Shown piece after piece: positions 24,712 through 34,385 of a DNA stretch of 50,816 nucleotides. Every line of letters starts with the position of its first letter. The first letter of the stretch is position 1. The translations under genes and the position numbers were made by a program. Origin of the DNA: Myxococcus virescens. Lineage in GTDB: Bacteria; Myxococcota; Myxococcia; Myxococcales; Myxococcaceae. The stretch covers positions 1-50,816 of the forward strand of contig NZ_FNAJ01000028.1 of assembly GCF_900101905.1 (NCBI RefSeq), written 5' to 3'. The notes beneath the pieces are model-generated. The model was not told where the DNA came from and ran no database searches. It saw only the letters and a list, made by a program, of their open reading frames with translations.

Positions 24712-26211
24712 GTGGCCCCGGTCCGGAAAATCCTCATCGCCGACCCTGACCTCGAGTCCGTGCGCTCGCTGTCGCGGGCCCTGCGCACCAAGGGCTATCA
24801 GGTGCACTACGCGCCGGATGGCTCGCGGGCCCTGGAGGTGGCCGTGCTGCGCCACCCGGACCTCACGCTGTTCGACGAGGCCTGCCGGCTGCTGGACGCG
24901 CGCACCTTCATCCAGATTCTGCGCACCAACCCGCGCACCGAGGACATCCCGGTGGTGCTCACCACCGCGAGCTTCGAGTCGGACCGGCTGCGCGGCCTGC
25001 GGGACGGCTACCTGCGCAAGCCCTTCAACCTGGACGAGGTGCTCAGCCGCATCGAGCACATCTTCCGGCGCAGCGAGGCGGCCAAGGACCTCAAGAGCGA
25101 GCAGCAGGAAATCGAAGGCTCGCTCAGTCAGCTCAGCATCCCGGACCTGATGCAGTTGTTGGGCATGAACCGGCGCAGCGGCCGGTTGACGCTGGAGCGC
25201 GGCAACGACCGGGGCGAGATTTCCGTCGTCGAAGGCCGCCCGGTGAACGCGAAGCTGGGGCGCGTGGAAGGGGAGAAGGCCCTGTTCCGCCTGCTGGCGT
25301 GGGTGGACGGGACGTTCACCTTCTCACCCGGAGGCAACACGGCACGGCCGCGCATCAACCGCGGCATGGATGACGCGCTGCTGGAGGGCATGCGCCAGTC
25401 GGACGAGGTGAACCGGCTGATGCCCGGCCTGCCGCCGCGCCACACGCGGCTGATGCTGGCGCCGGACGCGGACCTGCAAGGAGACCAGCATCCGGTGACG
25501 CAGCAGGTGGTGGACCTGCTTCGCCAGCCACGCGCCCTGGGCGAGGTGTTGGACCTGGCGCCGGCCACCGACCTGGAGGTGCTCAACGTCCTCACCACGC
25601 TCATGCAGCGGGGCGTGGCGAGGGCCGCGGACGGGGATGGCGTGGAAGCGGCATCCGGCGAGCTGCTGGGCGCGGCGGAGGTGCACGCGCTGCGCGGCCG
25701 GATTCTCCGCACGCGAGCGCCCGCGAAGGTGGCCACCGCGAAGATCTTCGTGTGCGGCAGTGGCGCGAGCGCCGCCCGGCGGGTCCTCTCGCGCATGCCC
25801 GGCATGGAGGCGCTGTCCGCCGAGCCCACCGCGGTGAAGAGCGGCTTCGGCACGCTGGGGCGCCTGGTGCTCAGCGAGGTGCTGCGCCTGGACTTCTGCG
25901 TGCTGCCCCCCGCGGAGGCGGCGCGGCCGCTGTGGCGTCCCTTCACGGCGGGCGCCATGGGCGCGCTGCTGATGGACGTGGCCGAGCCCTCCGTGCGGCT
26001 CGCGCACTATCTGGCCTGGGAGGTCCGAATGCCGGTGGTGGTGGTGGGCGCGGAGGTCCCCGCGGCGTTGCAGGGGGCTCCCGCGGGAGCCCTGGGCGCG
26101 GCGGATGACCTGGCGGACGCGCTGCGCTCGCTGCTGGTCCAGGCGCTCAACCCGGCGCCCACGCTGCCCGGCGTGCCCCAGGTGCAGCGGGCCGCCGCGT
26201 CCATCGTGTAG
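24712..26211 (+). CDS. Response regulator with DUF4388 (PATAN) domain and degenerate P-loop region
   Basis: The 499-residue protein begins with a receiver domain: KILIADPD, Asp55 in LTLFDEA, and Lys103 in YLRKPF. Next, about residues 133-235 form a DUF4388/PATAN domain (EGSLSQLSIPDLMQLLGMNRRSGRL, GEKALFRLLAWVDGTFTF), a module common in myxobacterial signalling proteins. The last 160 residues start with KIFVCGSGASAARRVL, which looks like a small-GTPase core whose P-loop has lost the GKS/T residues, followed by SVRLAHYLAW and MPVVVVGAE strands. It may be a pseudo-GTPase output domain. The GTG start is 19 nt after the preceding gene. Confidence 0.78.
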   Translation: MAPVRKILIADPDLESVRSLSRALRTKGYQVHYAPDGSRALEVAVLRHPDLTLFDEACRLLDARTFIQILRTNPRTEDIPVVLTTASFESDRLRGLRDGYLRKPFNLDEVLSRIEHIFRRSEAAKDLKSEQQEIEGSLSQLSIPDLMQLLGMNRRSGRLTLERGNDRGEISVVEGRPVNAKLGRVEGEKALFRLLAWVDGTFTFSPGGNTARPRINRGMDDALLEGMRQSDEVNRLMPGLPPRHTRLMLAPDADLQGDQHPVTQQVVDLLRQPRALGEVLDLAPATDLEVLNVLTTLMQRGVARAADGDGVEAASGELLGAAEVHALRGRILRTRAPAKVATAKIFVCGSGASAARRVLSRMPGMEALSAEPTAVKSGFGTLGRLVLSEVLRLDFCVLPPAEAARPLWRPFTAGAMGALLMDVAEPSVRLAHYLAWEVRMPVVVVGAEVPAALQGAPAGALGAADDLADALRSLLVQALNPAPTLPGVPQVQRAAASIV

Positions 26212-26223
26212 GGCGAGGCCGCT

Positions 26224-26757
26224 TCAAAGACGCGAGAGAATCTCCGCCTTCTTCTGCGCGTATTCGTCCTGCGTGATGAGCTCGTTGTCGAGCATCGACT
26301 GGAGGTCCTTCAGGGCCTTCACCGGGTCCGCGGGGGCCACGGTTCTGGCCTCGGTGAAGCCAGTGGCCGCCGCGACGAGGGCCTGGATGCTCTGGGGGCG
26401 CTGCTGATTGACGGGCCCCAGGACGACGAACCGCTGCGGGTCGTTCGGATCGATCTTCACCTTGAGGCGCACGCCGGGCTCCAGGATGAAGGCCTTCCAA
26501 TCATGCGCCCGGCTGCGGTGCTGCCGCCTGTAGGTGGGGAGGCCCGGTACCTCGAACTCCAGCAGGAAGTCGTAGACGTAGCTCCTGTTGATCTTCATCG
26601 ACGTGCGCTCCATCCGGAGGATGGTGGCCTCGCCAGCGGTTCCGTGCTCGCGGAGGCGCTTCTTCTGCGCGTGCGAATAGAAGAAGAACCTCGCAGCGCC
26701 GAAGCCGACGAGTGAGAAGAGCAGGAAGGGCAATATCGTCAGGACCGCGGTCAGCAC
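26224..26757 (-). CDS. SHOCT-domain membrane protein, copy 1
   Basis: This 177-residue protein has one N-terminal hydrophobic helix (LTAVLTILPFLLFSLVGFG) and a beta-rich middle reminiscent of DUF3592 (GEATILRMERT, VYDFLLEFEVPG, VKIDPNDPQRFVV). It ends with a SHOCT motif, DPVKALKDLQSMLDNELITQDEYAQKKAEIL, a short C-terminal element often found on otherwise unrelated proteins. It is paralogous to the next gene upstream on the same strand and convergent with the preceding response regulator. The function is unknown. Confidence 0.75.
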   Translation of the reverse strand: MLTAVLTILPFLLFSLVGFGAARFFFYSHAQKKRLREHGTAGEATILRMERTSMKINRSYVYDFLLEFEVPGLPTYRRQHRSRAHDWKAFILEPGVRLKVKIDPNDPQRFVVLGPVNQQRPQSIQALVAAATGFTEARTVAPADPVKALKDLQSMLDNELITQDEYAQKKAEILSRL

Positions 26758-26778
26758 CCAGCACCTCGATGCGCGTTC

Positions 26779-27306
26779 TCAGATACGCGCGAGAATCTGC
26801 GCCTTCTTCGCCTCGAACTCTTCCGGGGTGATGAGTCCCTTGTCCATCAGCGACTGAAGGTCCTGCATGGCCTTCACCGGGTCCCCCGCGGACGGCATTC
26901 CCGGTAGCACGAAGGCCCCGACAGGCGCCGTCATGACCGCGCCGACGATGGCGACCTTGCTCGGTTCGTCCCGGTCGACCTTGACGTTCAGGCGCATCCC
27001 CACGCCGAGCGACTCGACGCTCTGGTGTGGACCCAGCCGCTTCCTCACTCGCGCCTGATACGACGCGCGTCCCCTCTGACGGACCTCCAGGAGCAGCTCG
27101 AAGACGGGGCGGCGGTTGACGCGCAAGGCCGTGTCGCGCAACTCAAGCACCGTGGCCTCGGCGTCCTCGCCGTGCTTGAGCACCTGCTGTTCCACCGCCG
27201 CGTCGCGGGCGAAGCGCCTGACGACCCAGGCGGCGTACGCGAGGATGCCGCCGACGAGGAGGAAGACGAAGAACTCGGTGGGCGTGGCGGGGAGCAATGC
27301 GTCCAT
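26779..27306 (-). CDS. SHOCT-domain membrane protein, copy 2
   Basis: This 175-residue paralogue of the downstream gene has the same layout: a hydrophobic helix (TEFFVFLLVGGILAYAAWVV), a DUF3592-like core (EATVLELRDTALRVN, FELLLEVRQRG, LNVKVDRDEPSKVAIVG) and a C-terminal SHOCT motif (DPVKAMQDLQSLMDKGLITPEEFEAKKAQIL). The two genes are 21 nt apart and surely one operon. Divergence is large except in the SHOCT segment. No function is known. Confidence 0.75.
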   Translation of the reverse strand: MDALLPATPTEFFVFLLVGGILAYAAWVVRRFARDAAVEQQVLKHGEDAEATVLELRDTALRVNRRPVFELLLEVRQRGRASYQARVRKRLGPHQSVESLGVGMRLNVKVDRDEPSKVAIVGAVMTAPVGAFVLPGMPSAGDPVKAMQDLQSLMDKGLITPEEFEAKKAQILARI

Positions 27307-27352
27307 CTGGCGGAAACCCTACCATTCTCCCGTGACGCGCTGGCCGGGGCCG

Positions 27353-27870
27353 TCATCCCAGCAGCCAGCGCATGGCCTCCGGCAGCCGCCGTCGCAAGTC
27401 CCGCTCGTGGTCCGCGTAGCCCCGTCCAGGGCCCCTTGCGGGCGCGGTACGTGCGTTCGATGTATGGCTTCAGTGTTTCAATGACGAAGCGCACGGAGGG
27501 CTCGGTCCGGGCCGCCACGTTGCTTTGGGGCTCGTCCCACGGCGGTTGGTGCACCAAGTATCGAAGCGCGCGGACTCGGGATGGGCGAACACGTTCTGCA
27601 AGTCCTGAATGGAGAGGACAGGAAAGGACCTGTCAGGTGAGGCGTCATACGCATCGGGTGTGAAGATGCGGACAGTGCGTGTGCGCCCACTCACGCGGGG
27701 AAGCGACGTCTCGGAGGCTGTGGACGTATCCCATGGGGTTCGGAGGTTGGCGGCCGCGGAGGAGGACAGGTCGCGGCCCGGCACCGGCCACTTCCCCCAA
27801 CCCACGGGATTCTCACGTCGTTTCCTCGGTGGATGAACCCAGCGCTCGGGCGGCCGGAGGTGTAGGCTCA
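27353..27870 (-). pseudogene. Decayed esterase gene
   Basis: Pieces of a PF00756-type putative esterase can be read in more than one minus-strand frame. The N-terminal part is TRTVRIFTPDAYDASPDRSF followed by PVLSIQDLQNVFAHPESARF; then in another frame come EPSVRFVIETLKPYIERTYR and finally GYADHERDLRRRLPEAMRWL before TGA at 27353-27355. The stretch that should carry the nucleophilic serine is missing, so at least one deletion and one frameshift have occurred. This accounts for most of the otherwise empty 594-nt gap between the SHOCT gene and the sigma-54 activator. Confidence 0.65.
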
Positions 27871-27900
27871 ACGGGTATCCCAGGACTCACACGAATACCC

Positions 27901-29514
<1,614 letters not shown>

Positions 29515-29521
29515 TGTTGGC

Positions 29522-29563
29522 TGACACGTCAACCCGGACCTGGTGGGTTCGGTTGACGCGTCC
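29522..29563 (+). promoter_or_regulatory. Paired activator sites upstream of the first 116-residue gene
   Basis: TGACACGTCA (29522-29531) and TGACGCGTCC (29554-29563) lie 32 nt apart start to start, three helical turns, and the second begins 71 nt before the sigma-54 promoter. The same pair with the same spacing precedes the next small gene. They look like enhancer sites for a dimeric activator. Confidence 0.65.
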
Positions 29564-29624
29564 ATTCGTCCTTTCAGGGGGCTCGGGTGTCGGTGGTCGA
29601 GGGGGGGCCGCGCGCCATTCCTGG

Positions 29625-29641
29625 CTGGTACGGTGTCTGCA
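29625..29641 (+). promoter_or_regulatory. Sigma-54 promoter of the first 116-residue gene
   Basis: CTGGTACGGTGTCTGCA matches the -24/-12 consensus YTGGCACGRNNNTTGCW at 12 of 14 defined positions, with the invariant GG and GC in correct spacing. The start codon is 75 nt from the promoter's first base. Confidence 0.7.
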
Positions 29642-29699
29642 ACTCACAGCCCGCAGCAATCCTTCTCATTGCCCCATTGGGGGTACGGGAGCCGCGCCC

Positions 29700-30050
29700 A
29701 TGACCTTTGTCACCGTCACCATCAAGAAGTCGGGGGATCTGGTCTACGAGCCCAGCAACCAGGTCGGGCGCGGGTACACCGTCCGCTTCGTGCTCGACCC
29801 GGTCAACGGTCCTCTGTGGGCCACGGTGCATCCGCCCACGTGCCTGGTTTCAACGAACCCCATCACCCTGGACAAGACGTCCTCGGCGACGCCCCCCGTC
29901 TATGAGGACCCGGTCTCTGAATCGGCTGCGTACACGACGTATCCGTTCACCGTGAAGGTCCCTCCCGTGCCGGAGAAGCCGCACCTCGGAGGTGAGGCGG
30001 AGACCAAGAACGGCAACCTGGACGTGACGACGGATCCGCCGAAGCTCTGA
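29700..30050 (+). CDS. 116-residue protein of unknown function, copy 1
   Basis: I do not recognise a family. The protein starts MTFVTVTIKKSGDLVYEPSN and is beta-rich, with a single cysteine in HPPTCLVS and an end ETKNGNLDVTTDPPK shared with copy 2. The pattern of alternating hydrophobic residues suggests a small beta-sandwich of the cupredoxin or Ig type, but copper-ligand spacing is not visible. There is no signal peptide or membrane segment. It has its own sigma-54 promoter and paired upstream sites. Confidence 0.65.
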   Translation: MTFVTVTIKKSGDLVYEPSNQVGRGYTVRFVLDPVNGPLWATVHPPTCLVSTNPITLDKTSSATPPVYEDPVSESAAYTTYPFTVKVPPVPEKPHLGGEAETKNGNLDVTTDPPKL

Positions 30051-30057
30051 GCCGCCC

Positions 30058-30099
30058 TGACGTGTCAGGCCAGACCTCATGGGTGGGGCTGACGCGTCC
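30058..30099 (+). promoter_or_regulatory. Paired activator sites upstream of the second 116-residue gene
   Basis: TGACGTGTCA (30058-30067) and TGACGCGTCC (30090-30099) are again 32 nt apart, and the second begins 71 nt before the sigma-54 promoter. This is the same geometry as the first gene, to the base. Confidence 0.65.
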
Positions 30100-30160
30100 A
30101 GGTGCCGCTGAGGAGATGCTCCGGTGGTGAGTCTTCGAGGGCGCTGTGAACCAGACCTGT

Positions 30161-30177
30161 CTGGTATGGTGTGTGCA
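30161..30177 (+). promoter_or_regulatory. Sigma-54 promoter of the second 116-residue gene
   Basis: CTGGTATGGTGTGTGCA keeps the invariant GG and GC at -24/-12 spacing and resembles the promoter of the first copy. The start codon is 74 nt from its first base. Confidence 0.65.
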
Positions 30178-30234
30178 AATCACAGCAGGCAGCAGTTCAT
30201 CACACGCCCCAGCGGGGCACAGGAGCCACGGCCC

Positions 30235-30585
30235 ATGGCCATCATCACTGTTCTCATCAACAAGTCCGGGAACCTGAGCTACATCCCCAACAACAAGGTT
30301 CGGCACGGAGACACGGTCCGCTTCGCCATTGAAATGATTGGCGGCGCATCGGACGTGACGGTGAATCCCCCCGCGTGCCTGGATTCGACGGCGTCGTTCA
30401 GCTTGAACAACACCTCTCTGTCCGCCGCCCAGCGCGATGACCCCGTTTCCGACGGGGCCGCGGTCGGCTCGTATCCGTTCACGGTGGAAGTCCCCAGCGC
30501 GCCCGCGGCGTCGCGCCTGGGAAGCGAGCTGGAGACGAAGAACGGCAACCTGGACGTGACGACGGACCCGCCCAAGGAGTGCTGA
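30235..30585 (+). CDS. 116-residue protein of unknown function, copy 2
   Basis: A paralogue of the previous gene with identical length and layout: MAIITVLINKSGNLSYIPNN, GDTVRF, NPPACLDST, a DPVSDGAAVGSYPFTVEVP strand region and the tail ETKNGNLDVTTDPPK. The conserved pieces are the first strands, the proline-flanked cysteine and the tail, while the middle has diverged. No secretion signal is seen. It ends 6 nt before the convergent stop of the Ser/Thr kinase gene. Confidence 0.65.
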   Translation: MAIITVLINKSGNLSYIPNNKVRHGDTVRFAIEMIGGASDVTVNPPACLDSTASFSLNNTSLSAAQRDDPVSDGAAVGSYPFTVEVPSAPAASRLGSELETKNGNLDVTTDPPKEC

Positions 30586-30591
30586 GCCACG

Positions 30592-33500
30592 TCAGGGCGT
30601 AGGAGGGCCGGCCAGTGGCTCGCGAGCCGCGCCGAGCCGGCCACTCCATTCGAATTCCAGGTGAGGGTTGCGGGCCAGTGCTTGCCGCAACGCCTCCTGG
30701 CCCTCGATACGCCAGGCCTGGCGTTGCTCCGAGGAGGCGCGCGTCTCCGCCAGGGCGAGCAGCCCGCCGCCACGAAGCGCCTGGGCCCGCGCCCACCTGG
30801 GCCGGTCCGCCAGGACTTCCGCCACGAGCGCGAGCCCCTGGTTCAGCAGCGGCGCGGCGTCCTCGTTCCGCTGCTGACGCCACGCGGCCCAGTCGAGCTG
30901 GAATCTCGCGGTGGTCAGCCGGTAGTCATGCCGGCGCGGCTCCAGGGACAGGGCTTGCTGGAAGGCCTGTGACGCGAGCTCGAAGTCCGATTCCTGGGCG
31001 GCGCCCCGGTGTGCCAGCCAGCGGGCCTTGAGCGCGCGGGCCTCGCCCGTGTTGCGCCACGTGTGGCCCTGGCGGGGATTCAGCGCGGTGGCCCGCGCCA
31101 GGGACTCTTCGGCCTTCGCCAGCTCCGCCCGTGGGTCACCGCCGGTCTCCATGCTCCACGTCGCCAGCAGTGTCTGCACGCGGCCGAGATTGGCCCAGAG
31201 GTCGGCGTCCTGGGGCTGGAGCGAGAGCGCCTGACGGTAGGCTTCCACGGCGGCGCGGCCACTCGGTCCTGGATTCTCCCTGCGCGCGGACTGGAAGGCG
31301 GCGGTCAGGGTCCACACCTCGCCCAGGTTGTTGTGGGCGTACACCTGTCTGGGGGCCAGCGTCCGGGCTTCCTCGAAGGCCGCCTGCGCCTGCTGGAGCA
31401 GAGGCTCGGGGGCGCCGCCTTCCTCCCAGCGTTGCTCGGCCTGCCACAGCAGCGCCACGCCCAGTCCGTTGTGGAGCGGGGGGAGCTTCGCGTTGATGCC
31501 CAGCCCCTGTCTGAACAGGGCCAGCGCCTGCTCCAGGTCCGCCTGGAAGGGCTCGCCGTGGCTCCAGCGCCAGCGCGCCAGCTGCTCGGAGATTTCCGCG
31601 CCGCGGAAGCTGGCCACGACGTTGCCGGGATTGAGCGCCAGCGCCTTCGCCAGTGCGTCACGAGCCCGCGTCAAATCTCCCGCGGCGTCGGCGGCGCGTG
31701 GATTCGAAGCGCGGCGGCGCAGGGCGTTGCCCAGGTTGATCCACGCGTCGGCCTGGTTCTCCCGTACGCGGATGGCCTCCAGGTACGCGTCAATCGCCTT
31801 TCCCTGGTGCTCCAGCGGGTCCACGCCGCGCTCGGCTTCCGCGTCCGCCCACACCTGATAGGTCAGGCCCAGGTTGGCGTGGAAGGCATAGTCGCGCTCC
31901 TCGGGGCGCAGGCGCTCGAAGGCCTCGATGGACAGACGGAGCTGCTCGCTCGGGTCCTGCCCGCGCTCCTGGCGGTAGCGGGCCCACAGCCTGTGGGTGA
32001 TGGCGAGCTCCAGCGCGACACGGTCGCTGGGCGGCGCCAGGGCCAGGGCCTCGCGCGCGGCGTGGATGGACTTCTCCAGCAGCGGCTCGGCGTCCTCGCG
32101 TCCCTGGCTGGTGCGCTGCTCCGCGAGCCGGCGGTGCAGGCGGGAGAGGACGACCAGCGAGCGGTGGTGATCCGGCGCGGCGGTGAGCGCGCGGGTCGCC
32201 GCCTCCACGCCGCGCTCATAGTGGGGCAGCACGTTGCCTTCGCCGTACAACTCCATCACCAGCGCGGCCAGCTCCAGGCGCGCCAGGACGTAGTGGCCCA
32301 TGGGCTGGCTCTCCGCGGTAGCGACGGCGGCGGCATAGGCGCGGCGGCCCGCGTCCAGGTCCTCCTGCGAGCCGGCCTTGTCGCCCTGGTGCCAACGCTG
32401 CGTGGCCCGCGCCAGCAGCACGTCGCCTTGCAGCAAGGGTGCTTCGTAGAACCAGGGCTGCGCGCGGCCCATGGCCTCCAGGTGGGTCAGGGCCTCTTCG
32501 TGGCGGCCCTCGTAGAAGGCGAACAGCGCCTTCACATACAGCGGTGGGACGGGGACGTCGGGGCCTTCGGCCTGGCGCAGGTAGGCCAGGGCCGGGTCCC
32601 GGTAGTTCTGCTCCAGCTCCTTGCGGCGGACCTCGCGCTGCTCCGGGCTGCGGCGCTCCACGTCCAGCAGCAGCCGCTCCTGGTAGAGGTCTCCCAGCAC
32701 CTGCGCCAACGCCCAGGCCACCCGGGGCTCGCGGTAGCCCTGGGCCCATGCGGCCTCCAGGCGCTTGCGCGCGGCGTCCCGCTCATCCAACACGAGCAAC
32801 GCGCGGCCCAGGGCGTACTGACCGGGGCCCAGTGCGTGGGGGCCCGCCTCGCGCACCTCGGCCTCCAGCGCGTCCATGCTGGCGCGCAGCTCGCGCCGGT
32901 CTTCACGGGTGTCGTGCAGGCGGGACAGGGCGGAGTAGCGCGCGGAGGCCTCGATGCGCTCCACCCGCTCGGTGAAGCGGCGCGTGAGGCGTTCGCGCTC
33001 GGCCACCTCGCTGCGGGCGATGCCCGCCTGGATGAGCGCCAGCAACACCACCGTCAAGGCCGCGGAGCCCAACGTCAGCGCCACCCGGTGCTTGCGGGCC
33101 TTGCGGCGCAGGCGGTAGCCCAGTCCCTGTCGCGCGAGGACGGGCTCTCCTTCGAGGAACCGCTCCAGGTCCTCCGCCAGCGCCCGCGCCGAGTCGTAGC
33201 GGGCGGGCCGCTGCTTCTCCAGGCACTTGAGGACGATGGCTTCCAGGTCCGACGGAATGTCGGCGTCGAGCGCGCGCGGCGGCGCCGGCTCTTCGTGCTG
33301 GAGCCGGGTGATGACCTCCACCTCGGTGGCGCCGGTGAAGGGCGGCCGGCCGGTGAGGAGCGAGTAGAGCGTGGCGCCCAGCGCGTAGATGTCCGCGCGC
33401 CGGTCCAGGCGGGACACCTCGCCGCGCGCCTGCTCCGGGGCCATGTAGTGCGGGGTGCCCTGCACGGCGTTGGGCGCGGCGCCTTCCTCGCGCCAGTCAC

Positions 33501-34263
33501 GCGCCAGACCGAAGTCCATGACGAAGGGGGCCAGCCCGCCGTCCTCGGTGCGCTCCACCAGGATGTTGCCGGGCTTGATGTCGCGGTGGATGAGGCCCGC
33601 GCCATGGGCGGCGTGCACGCCCTCGGCGGCCTGGCGCAGCACCAGCACCTTCTGCTCCAGCGTGAGCGACCGCGCCAGCTGTCCCAGCGGCTGGCCGTCC
33701 ACGAAGCGCATGGCGATGTAGCCCCGGCCGCGCACCTCGCCGACCTCGTACACCTCGCACACCCGCTCGTGTCGGACGCGGGCCTGCGCGCGGGCCTCGG
33801 AGAGGAAGCGCCGGGCCAGCTCCGGGTCGTCCCCGCGCACGAACTTCAGCGCCACGTTGCGGCGGAGCATGGGGTCATACGCCAGGAACACCCGGCCCAT
33901 GCCACCCTGGCCCAGGAAGCGCACGGGCTGGTAGCGGTCCCAGTCCGGCACCGGGAAGGTGGGGCCGTCCGGCTCCACGGCGGGGGGCGGGGACACGCCC
34001 GGGGTGACAGGCGTCAGGGTGGCGGCCTCGAGCGGCCGGCCGGCGCTCGGGTCCGTGCTCTCGGAGGCGAGCTCGCCACGGAGCGCCACCAGGGAGTCCT
34101 CGGACAGCCGGCCTCGCTCTCGCAGCAGCTCCAGAGGGCCACGCCGCAGGCGGAGCGCTTCCTCACGCAGGACCGCCACCTCCTCGCCGGAGAGCAGTCC
34201 TTCGTCCATCGCGAGGAGGAGCTCCTCCTCGTACGTCTCATTCAATCGCCCCGCCACGTGCAC
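30592..34263 (-). CDS. Membrane Ser/Thr protein kinase with TPR-rich C-terminal region
   Basis: The 1223-residue protein has a short N-terminal helical region, then a Hanks-type kinase domain at about 111-372: GQGGMGRVF (118-126), catalytic Lys140, Glu156, HRDIKPGN with Asp228 and DFG at 250-252, all intact. One membrane helix at about 393-415 (VALTLGSAALTVVLLALIQAG) separates it from about 800 residues of TPR-like helical repeats, predicted to lie on the other side of the membrane. This layout is frequent in Myxococcus, where such kinases sense or scaffold envelope processes. The GTG at 34263 is the best start because the sequence before it falls into a predicted terminator. Confidence 0.9.
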   Translation of the reverse strand: MHVAGRLNETYEEELLLAMDEGLLSGEEVAVLREEALRLRRGPLELLRERGRLSEDSLVALRGELASESTDPSAGRPLEAATLTPVTPGVSPPPAVEPDGPTFPVPDWDRYQPVRFLGQGGMGRVFLAYDPMLRRNVALKFVRGDDPELARRFLSEARAQARVRHERVCEVYEVGEVRGRGYIAMRFVDGQPLGQLARSLTLEQKVLVLRQAAEGVHAAHGAGLIHRDIKPGNILVERTEDGGLAPFVMDFGLARDWREEGAAPNAVQGTPHYMAPEQARGEVSRLDRRADIYALGATLYSLLTGRPPFTGATEVEVITRLQHEEPAPPRALDADIPSDLEAIVLKCLEKQRPARYDSARALAEDLERFLEGEPVLARQGLGYRLRRKARKHRVALTLGSAALTVVLLALIQAGIARSEVAERERLTRRFTERVERIEASARYSALSRLHDTREDRRELRASMDALEAEVREAGPHALGPGQYALGRALLVLDERDAARKRLEAAWAQGYREPRVAWALAQVLGDLYQERLLLDVERRSPEQREVRRKELEQNYRDPALAYLRQAEGPDVPVPPLYVKALFAFYEGRHEEALTHLEAMGRAQPWFYEAPLLQGDVLLARATQRWHQGDKAGSQEDLDAGRRAYAAAVATAESQPMGHYVLARLELAALVMELYGEGNVLPHYERGVEAATRALTAAPDHHRSLVVLSRLHRRLAEQRTSQGREDAEPLLEKSIHAAREALALAPPSDRVALELAITHRLWARYRQERGQDPSEQLRLSIEAFERLRPEERDYAFHANLGLTYQVWADAEAERGVDPLEHQGKAIDAYLEAIRVRENQADAWINLGNALRRRASNPRAADAAGDLTRARDALAKALALNPGNVVASFRGAEISEQLARWRWSHGEPFQADLEQALALFRQGLGINAKLPPLHNGLGVALLWQAEQRWEEGGAPEPLLQQAQAAFEEARTLAPRQVYAHNNLGEVWTLTAAFQSARRENPGPSGRAAVEAYRQALSLQPQDADLWANLGRVQTLLATWSMETGGDPRAELAKAEESLARATALNPRQGHTWRNTGEARALKARWLAHRGAAQESDFELASQAFQQALSLEPRRHDYRLTTARFQLDWAAWRQQRNEDAAPLLNQGLALVAEVLADRPRWARAQALRGGGLLALAETRASSEQRQAWRIEGQEALRQALARNPHLEFEWSGRLGAAREPLAGPPTP

Positions 34264-34301
34264 GGCCCCAGCATACGGGCTGGCGCGTGGCGGGGGGAAA
34301 A

Positions 34302-34366
34302 TCCGCCGGGAGGCCCACGAGGCCGGCGGAGTTGGCCTCAGAGGGAGGTGTGGACCTCCCGGCGGA
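34302..34366 (-). terminator. Intrinsic terminator after the DUF4215 gene
   Basis: Twelve-base arms TCCGCCGGGAGG (34302-34313) and CCTCCCGGCGGA (34355-34366) are exact complements. On the minus strand the hairpin is followed by TTTTCCCCCC. The 41-nt loop holds a second stem, GAGGCC/GGCCTC (34319-34324, 34334-34339). It should end the OmpA/DUF4215 transcript before the kinase gene. Confidence 0.6.
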
Positions 34367-34385
34367 AAGGTGTAGCGGTCAGCCC

